Shown here: positions 51,789-58,625 of the stretch, one piece after another
Layout of the letters: every line of letters begins with the position of its first letter
How positions within the stretch are numbered: position 1 is the stretch's first letter
Assembly (NCBI GenBank): GCA_947464275.1
Contig: CANHVU010000008.1
Coordinates: 55,069-119,068, forward strand
Direction: 5' to 3'
DNA from: Bacteroidota bacterium
GTDB lineage: Bacteria; Bacteroidota; Bacteroidia; UKL13-3
Length of the DNA: 64,000 nucleotides
Notes under the pieces: generated by a model
Databases searched by the model: none
The model's input: the letters and a program-made list of their open reading frames with translations, nothing else
What the model was told of the DNA's origin: nothing
Program-made: the position numbers and the translations under genes

Positions 51789-54407
51789 ATGGCTAAAAAA
51801 CAAAACCCCGATAATCCAGATAACGAAACGCCTTTAATGAGGCAGTATAACCAGATAAAAACAAAATATCCTGGTGCTATTCTTTTGTTTCGTGTGGGCG
51901 ATTTTTACGAAACTTTTGGAGCCGATGCAGTGAAAACTGCCGAAATTCTTGGAATTGTTTTAACCAAACGTGCCAACGGACAAGCTTCGCATATTGAATT
52001 GGCTGGATTTCCGCATCATTCATTAGATACTTATTTGCCAAAACTAGTTCGTGCTGGTCAAAGGGTTGCAATTTGCGATCAATTGGAAGATCCCAAAATG
52101 ACTAAAACCATCGTAAAACGTGGGGTTACGGAACTCATTACGCCTGGTGTTAGTTATAACGACAAAATACTCGACAATAAAAGTAATAATTACCTTTGTG
52201 CCATTCATTTAGATAATGAAAAAGAAGCTGGAATTGCCTTTTTAGATTTATCAACTGGAGAGTTTATGGCTTCGCAAGGTTCAATTGAATATATTGATAA
52301 ATTGGTGCAAGGTTTTAAACCTTCCGAAGTATTGGTTTCAAAAAAACAGTTTAATTTTTTTAAACAAAAATTTGGTGAAAAACTATACAGCTACCAACTA
52401 GATGAATGGGTTTTTCAATACCAATATAGTTATGAAAAATTACTCAATCATTTTAATACCCAAAACTTAAAAGGTTTTGGTATTCAAGAAATGCCAATGG
52501 CAATAACTGCTGCGGGCGTTTGTTTGCATTATTTAGCCGAAACACACCATGAACAAATTGGGCATTTTCAAAGCATCAGTAGGATTGATGAAGATAAATA
52601 TGTTTGGTTAGATAGGTTTACCATCAGAAACCTTGAACTTATTCAAAGTAGCAATGACAATGGTGTTGCATTAATTCATATTTTAGATAAAACCATTACG
52701 CCTATGGGCGCACGTTTGCTTAAACGTTGGATGGTTTTGCCTTTAAAAGATTTAGCGCAAATAAACGAACGCTTAAACATTGTTGATTTTGCCAAACAAC
52801 AAAAAAGTTTTAGGCTTCAAGTAATTGATATTTTAAAACAAATTGGCGATTTGGAACGCATGGTTTCTAAACTTGCCATGAGGCGCATTAGCCCGAGAGA
52901 ATTGCAGCAATTAAACCGTTCGCTAAAGCAATTAGAACCTTTAAAAAAGTTATTTACTCAGCAAAATAATAACCTGCTTCAAAAGCTTGCCGATCAAATA
53001 AATCATTGCCAATGGGCCATTGATAAAATTGATAAAGAATTACATCCTGAAGCACCTATTGCTGCCAATAAAGGCAATGTAATTAATGCGGGTGTAAATG
53101 CTGAATTAGATGAATTAAGAGCCATTGCTTTTGGCGGAAAAGATTATTTGCTTCAAATGCAATTGCGCGAGCAACAAGCAACTGGAATTACCAGTTTAAA
53201 AATTTCGTTCAATAATGTGTTTGGTTATTATATTGAAGTAACCAATGTGCACAAAGATAAAGTGCCACCTGAGTGGATTAGAAAACAAACTTTAACCAAT
53301 GCTGAAAGATACATTACCGAGGAATTAAAGCATTACGAAGAAAAAATTTTAGGTGCGGAAGATAAGATTGGAGTGATTGAAGAACGACTTTACAACGATT
53401 TGATTTCTGCTTTACAAGATTACGTTTTGCCTATTCAGCAAGATGCCATTGTGTTGGCTAAAATTGATTGTCTTTTTGCATTTGCTGAATTAGCGGAAAA
53501 CAATAATTACTGCAAACCCATTTTAAACGAAGCCCACGAGTTAAATTTGGTTGATTTGCGCCATCCGGTAATTGAAAAACAGTTGCCCATTGGTGAAGCA
53601 TACATTGCCAACGATATTTTGCTCGACAATGAAAAGCAACAAATGATTATTTTAACTGGGCCAAACATGAGCGGTAAATCTGCTGTTTTGCGCCAAACTG
53701 CTTTGTGTGTGTTAATGGCTCAAATGGGTTGTTTTGTGGCGGCAAGTCAAGCCAATATTGGTTTGGTTGATAAAATATTTACTCGCGTTGGTGCAAGCGA
53801 TAATTTAAGCGCTGGAGAAAGTACATTTATGGTTGAAATGACCGAAACTGCAAGTATTTTGAACAATATTTCTAAAAATAGTTTGATATTGTTAGATGAA
53901 ATTGGACGAGGAACTGCTACTTACGATGGCGTTTCAATTGCTTGGGCAATCGCAGAATATTTAAACAAACATCCTTACAAACCTAAAACACTTTTTGCCA
54001 CACATTACCACGAGTTAAACGAACTAGAACAACCCGAAAATGGCATTAAAAACTACCATATTGCGGTAAAAGAAACCGATAAAAAAGTTTTGTTTCTGCG
54101 AAAACTAGCCCTTGGTGGAAGCGAACATAGTTTTGGTATTCATGTGGCTAAAATGGCTGGAATTCCGGTTACAGTTACTGGCCGTGCTGCCGAAATTTTA
54201 AAACAATTAGAGCAAGACAGAACGGAAGGAATTGGCAAAAACTCCAGCATAAAAGTAAAATCGCCCACCATTCAGTTAAGCATGTTTCAGGTAGAAAATC
54301 CTGAACTAGAAAACCTAAAAAAGAGTTTAGAAAGTTTAGACATCAACACCCTCACTCCTATTGAAGCCTTGATGAAATTGAGTGAACTGAAACAGATGAT
54401 AAAATAG
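51789..54407 (+). CDS. mutS: DNA mismatch repair protein MutS, 872 aa
   Basis: Mismatch sensor. The mismatch-probing Phe-Tyr-Glu is at residues 39-41 (GDFYETFG); the ATPase has Walker A GPNMSGKSAVLRQ, Walker B ILLDEIGRGTATYDG and the FATHYHEL motif; the C-terminal part ends with the clamp-helix region. Length is standard. It sits alone, and 5 nt after its stop a heptad array begins. Confidence 0.98.
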   Translation: MAKKQNPDNPDNETPLMRQYNQIKTKYPGAILLFRVGDFYETFGADAVKTAEILGIVLTKRANGQASHIELAGFPHHSLDTYLPKLVRAGQRVAICDQLEDPKMTKTIVKRGVTELITPGVSYNDKILDNKSNNYLCAIHLDNEKEAGIAFLDLSTGEFMASQGSIEYIDKLVQGFKPSEVLVSKKQFNFFKQKFGEKLYSYQLDEWVFQYQYSYEKLLNHFNTQNLKGFGIQEMPMAITAAGVCLHYLAETHHEQIGHFQSISRIDEDKYVWLDRFTIRNLELIQSSNDNGVALIHILDKTITPMGARLLKRWMVLPLKDLAQINERLNIVDFAKQQKSFRLQVIDILKQIGDLERMVSKLAMRRISPRELQQLNRSLKQLEPLKKLFTQQNNNLLQKLADQINHCQWAIDKIDKELHPEAPIAANKGNVINAGVNAELDELRAIAFGGKDYLLQMQLREQQATGITSLKISFNNVFGYYIEVTNVHKDKVPPEWIRKQTLTNAERYITEELKHYEEKILGAEDKIGVIEERLYNDLISALQDYVLPIQQDAIVLAKIDCLFAFAELAENNNYCKPILNEAHELNLVDLRHPVIEKQLPIGEAYIANDILLDNEKQQMIILTGPNMSGKSAVLRQTALCVLMAQMGCFVAASQANIGLVDKIFTRVGASDNLSAGESTFMVEMTETASILNNISKNSLILLDEIGRGTATYDGVSIAWAIAEYLNKHPYKPKTLFATHYHELNELEQPENGIKNYHIAVKETDKKVLFLRKLALGGSEHSFGIHVAKMAGIPVTVTGRAAEILKQLEQDRTEGIGKNSSIKVKSPTIQLSMFQVENPELENLKKSLESLDINTLTPIEALMKLSELKQMIK

Positions 54408-54412
54408 ATTTT

Positions 54413-54440
54413 GGATGTTGAATTTTGAATGTTGAATTGA
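54413..54440 (+). repeat. Heptad array after mutS
   Basis: Units ggatgtt, gaatttt, gaatgtt, gaattga. Almost the same sequence as at 26746-26773. Confidence 0.83.
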
Positions 54441-54469
54441 ATGGCCGAAGCAAACGTTCGTTGAGTGAA

Positions 54470-54487
54470 GTCCGATAGCTATAGGAC
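54470..54487. repeat. Degenerate palindrome of the CCGATAGCTAT family
   Basis: GTCCGATAGCTATAGGAC, one mismatch, related to the palindrome at the menD stop. Confidence 0.65.
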
Positions 54488-54497
54488 GAAACGTGGG

Positions 54498-54524
54498 CGT
54501 CATTGCGAGGCACGAAGCAATCTC
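54498..54524 (+). repeat. Half copy of the GTCATTGCGA element
   Basis: The first 27 nt are the same as 46575-46601; the second half of the palindrome is missing, which suggests a truncated copy. Confidence 0.85.
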
Positions 54525-54551
54525 ATATATTAGAAGAGAAGAGGCTGTTAA

Positions 54552-54773
54552 CTAATCCAAATCTCTAATTATATCTTCAACTTTAATATTAAGTGCAGTT
54601 GCTATTTTCCTTAAAGTTATAATTGTTGTATTTGCTCTGCCTGCTTCTATTCTATTCATATTTGACTTTTCAAAATCGCAATTATTAGCCAATTCAACTT
54701 GACTAATATTATTACTCAACTGAATTTCTTTTATTTTTTTTCCTAATTTTATTAAATACTCTTCGTCAGTCAT
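54552..54773 (-). CDS. XRE-family helix-turn-helix regulator, 73 aa
   Basis: Compact HTH protein with the typical order: LGKKIKEIQLSNNISQVELA, then NCDFEKSNMNRIEAGRANTT and LRKIATALNI. The ATG at 54771-54773 fits the usual start of such regulators; the longer frame upstream is out of family. Divergent from two membrane-protein genes, which it may regulate. Confidence 0.9.
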   Translation of the reverse strand: MTDEEYLIKLGKKIKEIQLSNNISQVELANNCDFEKSNMNRIEAGRANTTIITLRKIATALNIKVEDIIRDLD

Positions 54774-54841
54774 ACAGACTGCCAAAATGGGTTTGTATAA
54801 AAAAAATATGGTTATCTTATAGGACAACTTCCAAAAGTTTT

Positions 54842-54849
54842 TATATTTG
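54842..54849 (+). promoter_or_regulatory. -7 box before the 224-aa membrane-protein gene
   Basis: TATATTTG, 46 nt before the ATG. No -33 match. Confidence 0.4.
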
Positions 54850-54895
54850 AAGTTCCATATAAATACGATTAATCTTATTGAAATAATATTTAAGG

Positions 54896-55570
54896 ATGCT
54901 AATACGAGAAAAAATTTTACCTAATATCTTACTAACAATAGGAGTAATAACTTCATTTATAATATTGTTAATTGGTGCACTTTTTTTTATAGACTTTATA
55001 AAGGATAAAAAAGAACAAGTTCAAAAATTACCCGAAAAGAAAATAGAAAATACACAAGTATGGCATGAGGTATTTGACCTCTTTCCCAATATCAATATGT
55101 CAACACCTTTTAAAGCAGAATTTCAACATAATAAGCTCAACGATAATAAATTGATAAATCAAGTTTTCAAAAAAGCTGACTATTATTTTGCACAAGATAA
55201 AAAATCAGATTTAACTATACTAGTATATGATTACAATTTTAAAAACAAAAATGCAGAATATTCTTTAAAAATTGGACTAAATGGTCTAGCTAGTAAATTA
55301 GCAGAAAACTTAAATATGAAAATTATTAATGACAGTTTTTATTCATATAATTCTCAAAAGGGTAAAAACAACTATTTAAACCTGAAAGCAGATTTAACTA
55401 GTTCAAATAGTAAGTACCATTTATTAATTTTAGGATGTCATTATTATGAATATCTTGGATACGTGTGCATCATTGCACCAATTGAAAACAAAGCCATTAT
55501 GCATCAAATAATAAAAAACACAAGTTTTAATACTATTCAGTTTATGGATTTATCAACTCAAATAAAATGA
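54896..55570 (+). CDS. Membrane-anchored protein of unknown function, 224 aa
   Basis: One N-terminal membrane segment (ILLTIGVITSFIILLIGALF, residues about 11-30) and an external domain of about 190 residues, lysine/asparagine-rich. No family recognised. It is 4 nt before the next small membrane gene, so the two form an operon opposite an XRE regulator. Confidence 0.65.
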   Translation: MLIREKILPNILLTIGVITSFIILLIGALFFIDFIKDKKEQVQKLPEKKIENTQVWHEVFDLFPNINMSTPFKAEFQHNKLNDNKLINQVFKKADYYFAQDKKSDLTILVYDYNFKNKNAEYSLKIGLNGLASKLAENLNMKIINDSFYSYNSQKGKNNYLNLKADLTSSNSKYHLLILGCHYYEYLGYVCIIAPIENKAIMHQIIKNTSFNTIQFMDLSTQIK

Positions 55571-55574
55571 AATT

Positions 55575-55874
55575 ATGCTAGAAAATAAAAAACAGGAAAA
55601 TCTTTTATGGAAAACTGCACGATGGGGAATGGCAGTTGGATTAATAATTCATTTTATAAGTTCACTTATATTAACGGAAATAGCACATAGGAAATTTAAT
55701 GGAGCTCCAGTAGTTATAAGCTTTTTTATTACAAGATGGTTCATAAAATCTCAAAAACAAACGGGATGGAAAAATGAATACAAATTTGTTTATGGCTTGA
55801 TTGTTTCATTAGTAATTTTTTTAATTCAAATTTTTTTAGGGGAAATTTTATTTATAGTTATATCCAAAAATTAA
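55575..55874 (+). CDS. Small membrane protein of unknown function, 99 aa
   Basis: Two to three hydrophobic segments (MAVGLIIHFISSLIL and LIVSLVIFLIQIFLGEILFI) separated by a basic loop. No family recognised. Follows the preceding gene by 4 nt. Confidence 0.6.
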   Translation: MLENKKQENLLWKTARWGMAVGLIIHFISSLILTEIAHRKFNGAPVVISFFITRWFIKSQKQTGWKNEYKFVYGLIVSLVIFLIQIFLGEILFIVISKN

Positions 55875-55908
55875 AAAGGTTACTAAGAACCATTTATTAC
55901 TTTCCGCC

Positions 55909-55942
55909 ATTGTTGGTGTTTTAGCGAAGCGACACCAACAAT
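55909..55942. repeat. Palindrome ATTGTTGGTGT / ACACCAACAAT
   Basis: Perfect 11-bp arms around a 12-nt loop that itself contains GCGAAGCG, then ATCATTTTTATTT. It may serve as the terminator of the two membrane genes; its look is that of a REP element. Confidence 0.75.
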
Positions 55943-55954
55943 ATCATTTTTATT

Positions 55955-55962
55955 TATTTTTG
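55955..55962 (+). promoter_or_regulatory. -7 box before the HEAT-like gene
   Basis: TATTTTTG, 4 nt before the ATG. If used the mRNA would be leaderless or the start codon lies further on; support is weak. Confidence 0.3.
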
Positions 55963-55966
55963 CCAG

Positions 55967-56491
55967 ATGCACCTCCTCACCATCCTTCAAAAAGAACGCA
56001 GCAAAAAAACTTGTATAGAAGTTGCTGATTTTATTGGCAATAGTCCTGAACGTTTTGCTGAATTAATTGAAATAATAATTGGTAAAGATTTAGATATGGC
56101 TAACCGCGCTGCATGGGTAATTCCAAGTATTGCCGATAAAAATATTGATAAACTGATTCAACCGTATTTAAAAACTGTAATTGAATTATTGAACAAGCCT
56201 GTTCACGATGCCATTAAACGCAATGTGGTGCGCATGTTACAGTTTACCACCATTCCTAAAAAACTGCAAGGAATAACTTTAGAATATTGTTTTCAATTGT
56301 TAAACAACCCAAAAGAAGCAGTAGCCATAAGGGTTTTTGCCATGACAGTACTTTATAATTTAACATTACAAGAACCCGATTTAGCCCACGAGTTATACGA
56401 CTGTATTGAAATGCACTTACACGGTGCACTGCCTGGCTACAAAAGCCGTGGAGGAAAAATTTTGAAAGCTTTGAGTAAAATGAAAAGTTAG
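55967..56491 (+). CDS. HEAT-repeat-like helical protein, 174 aa
   Basis: Entirely helical, with repeats of about 35 residues (ADFIGNSPERFAELIEIIIG, MANRAAWVIPSIADKNIDKL, KRNVVRMLQFTTIP, IRVFAMTVLYNLTLQEPDLA) like HEAT or adaptin repeats. Soluble. Such proteins often act as adaptors; no specific role can be given. Confidence 0.7.
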   Translation: MHLLTILQKERSKKTCIEVADFIGNSPERFAELIEIIIGKDLDMANRAAWVIPSIADKNIDKLIQPYLKTVIELLNKPVHDAIKRNVVRMLQFTTIPKKLQGITLEYCFQLLNNPKEAVAIRVFAMTVLYNLTLQEPDLAHELYDCIEMHLHGALPGYKSRGGKILKALSKMKS

Positions 56492-56507
56492 TTTGTTCTA
56501 GTAAATT

Positions 56508-56528
56508 ACAATCTGTGTAATCTGTGGC
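56508..56528 (-). repeat. GCCACAGATT element after the 37-aa membrane protein
   Basis: On the minus strand GCCACAGATTACACAGATTG begins 5 nt after the TAG stop. Third copy of the element after murB and the GlmU-family gene. Confidence 0.8.
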
Positions 56529-56533
56529 TAAAA

Positions 56534-56647
56534 CTAATTGCCAAACAAATCTCTTTTTACTTTTTGCCAATCTACTTTTTGAGCCAATAAAGCTGCAATG
56601 GCAGTAATTACCGCACCAACAAGAAATCCTCTAAAAAATTTATTCAT
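56534..56647 (-). CDS. Small single-span membrane protein, 37 aa
   Basis: Starts at the ATG 56645-56647 with MNKFFRGFLVGAVITAIAAL, one membrane helix, then a basic tail (KVDWQKVKRDLFGN). It resembles short YtxH-like proteins. It is 10 nt after the MCE gene and probably belongs to that operon. The longer frame upstream overlaps the MCE coding sequence and is not used. Confidence 0.65.
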   Translation of the reverse strand: MNKFFRGFLVGAVITAIAALLAQKVDWQKVKRDLFGN

Positions 56648-56657
56648 AACTTTAAAA

Positions 56658-57671
56658 TTATTCTGGTTTATAAGTACCTGATTTAATGTCTTTTTCGCGT
56701 TTAGCTTCCGCTTTTTTTGCTGGCCCGCCAAATACCGAAACATTTACATATCTACCCGGATACTTTTGCATATCTTTCAATAATGCGTTCAGTTCTTTGG
56801 TAGTTTTGGTTAAGTTTTCGTACAATTCTTTATCATTTACCATTTTGCCCAAAGTTCCATCTCCCTTATTCAATTTGGTTGTAATGGCGCTTAGGTCTTT
56901 AGTAACTTGAGCTAGGTTATTAATTATATTTGAATTGGCAAGTGTATCAGAAAGCTTACTAAAATTTTTAATGGTATTATTTATTTCGTTGTTATTTTTA
57001 GCAATGGTTGATGAAATGATTTGTACATTATTCATTGTTTTGGATATTGAATTACCATTTTCATTCACTATTTTATTCAAACTTTCAGAGGTTAAACGCA
57101 ATGCATGTAGCGCTCCACTCAAATCAACCACACTATTGGTTAAATTTTGAGTTCCTTTTTCGTTAAATACTTGGCGTAGTGAATTTAAAACTTTGTCTAA
57201 AGTTACCAATACTTGCTCGCTTTTGGTTTTTATTGGCGAAACCATGTTGTTAATAGAAGTAAACAAATCTTCTTCTCTGGCTCCAAAAATATAAGAGCCA
57301 TCTTTTAAAATATCGGCTGGCTTGTCATCAAAATTAATGCTGATTACATTTCCGTCTAATAATCCTGATTTGGTAACCAAAGCTGTAGAATTAGCCTTAA
57401 TTTGAATTTTGCCTTGAACAAATATTTTCACCAAAATACTATCTGTTCTTAACATATCAGGCATCGAAATTTCTTCAATTTGCCCAACTTTAAATCCATT
57501 AACATATACTGCGGTTGAAGGTACTAAACCCTCTACATTGTTATAAACCACATAGTATGTATTGTAAGTAGAAAAGAACTTTCTACCTCTTAAAAAATTG
57601 TATCCAAAATACAGTAAAGTAATTGCAACTGCAACAAACAATCCAACTTTAGCTTCTTTAGTTATTTTCAC
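56658..57671 (-). CDS. MCE/MlaD-family lipid-transport protein, 337 aa
   Basis: N-terminal membrane helix (VGLFVAVAITLLYFGYNFL), then one MCE domain (residues about 38-120: YYVVYNNVEGLVPSTAVYVNGFKVGQI) and a long helical region of about 150 residues that likely forms the central needle. It is the substrate-binding part of an ABC-type lipid transporter; the permease and ATPase genes are not in this window. The amidase gene lies upstream in the same direction. Confidence 0.9.
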   Translation of the reverse strand: MKITKEAKVGLFVAVAITLLYFGYNFLRGRKFFSTYNTYYVVYNNVEGLVPSTAVYVNGFKVGQIEEISMPDMLRTDSILVKIFVQGKIQIKANSTALVTKSGLLDGNVISINFDDKPADILKDGSYIFGAREEDLFTSINNMVSPIKTKSEQVLVTLDKVLNSLRQVFNEKGTQNLTNSVVDLSGALHALRLTSESLNKIVNENGNSISKTMNNVQIISSTIAKNNNEINNTIKNFSKLSDTLANSNIINNLAQVTKDLSAITTKLNKGDGTLGKMVNDKELYENLTKTTKELNALLKDMQKYPGRYVNVSVFGGPAKKAEAKREKDIKSGTYKPE

Positions 57672-57770
57672 GCTTTAATTTCAATATTGACGAAGCAAAA
57701 GTATTCTTTTTAAGTAAATTAAAGTAGCTTTTAATAAGCAATTTTTATAATCAAAATATGCTTTAATAAA

Positions 57771-58625
57771 TTATTCGGCTGTATTTCTAGCTTGCACATT
57801 TTCAATTGATTGTTTGAAATCAATTAACGAATTAGTAATATTATCAGTAATTTTATCAACACCTTCATCAGTAGTTAGCAAATTTCTGTCATTTTTATTT
57901 GATAAAAATCCAGTTTCAATTAAAATACTAGGCATTTTTGTTTTCCACAAAACTACAAAACCTGCTTGTTTCACTCCCCTGCTTGTATTTACTTTATTTT
58001 TTACAAAATATTTTTCAATTCTTGAGGCTAAATCAATGCTTTTATCCAAGTAAGCATTTTGGTGTAATGATAAAATAATGTGTGTTTCAGGTGAGTTAGG
58101 ATCAAAACCTTCGTAACGTTCTTCGTAGTTTTTTTCCATTAAAATTACATCGTTCTCACGTTTAGAAACCTCCAAATTGCTTTCAGCTTTATGTAAACCC
58201 ATAGCAAAAGTTTCAGTTCCACTTACCGCAGTATTTTTATTAGCGTTGCAATGAATAGATATAAATAAATCAGCTTGATTTCTATTTGCAATGTTAGCTC
58301 TGTCCCAAAGTGTCACAAAATCATCGGTTTTGCGGGTATAAATTACTTTTACATCAGAAAGTTCTTCACTAATTTTTTTACCTAATTCTAAGGCAATTCT
58401 CAAAGTCACTTCCTTTTCTTTTGCACCACCATACTGACAGCCAGGGTCATGCCCCCCATGACCAGCATCAATTACAATAGTTCTAACTTGACGTTTATTT
58501 AATGCAGGCAATGTTGCACAAATAGATATCAACAACATAATTATTGGCATGAAATTTTCAATCCTAGCGAATTTGCGAAGATTAATTAGTTTTGCATGTC
58601 TTAAAAATGAATTATCAATTTTCAT
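57771..58625 (-). CDS. N-acetylmuramoyl-L-alanine amidase, 284 aa or shorter
   Basis: Zinc amidase cleaving stem peptides from peptidoglycan. Motifs VIDAGHGGHDPG, zinc-binding SIHCNA and the catalytic ILIETGFLSN are visible. The first ATG (58625) overlaps the start of divergent lptD; a start at 58550 (MPIIMLLISICATLPAL) would give a signal peptide directly at the N-terminus and is the better choice. It precedes the MCE gene by 99 nt. Confidence 0.92.
   Translation of the reverse strand: MKIDNSFLRHAKLINLRKFARIENFMPIIMLLISICATLPALNKRQVRTIVIDAGHGGHDPGCQYGGAKEKEVTLRIALELGKKISEELSDVKVIYTRKTDDFVTLWDRANIANRNQADLFISIHCNANKNTAVSGTETFAMGLHKAESNLEVSKRENDVILMEKNYEERYEGFDPNSPETHIILSLHQNAYLDKSIDLASRIEKYFVKNKVNTSRGVKQAGFVVLWKTKMPSILIETGFLSNKNDRNLLTTDEGVDKITDNITNSLIDFKQSIENVQARNTAE

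Noticed and set aside
54552..55874. Toxin-antitoxin or phage remnant made of the XRE regulator and two membrane proteins
   Set aside because: The regulator is divergent, the proteins have no toxin motif and no integrase or attachment repeats are near.
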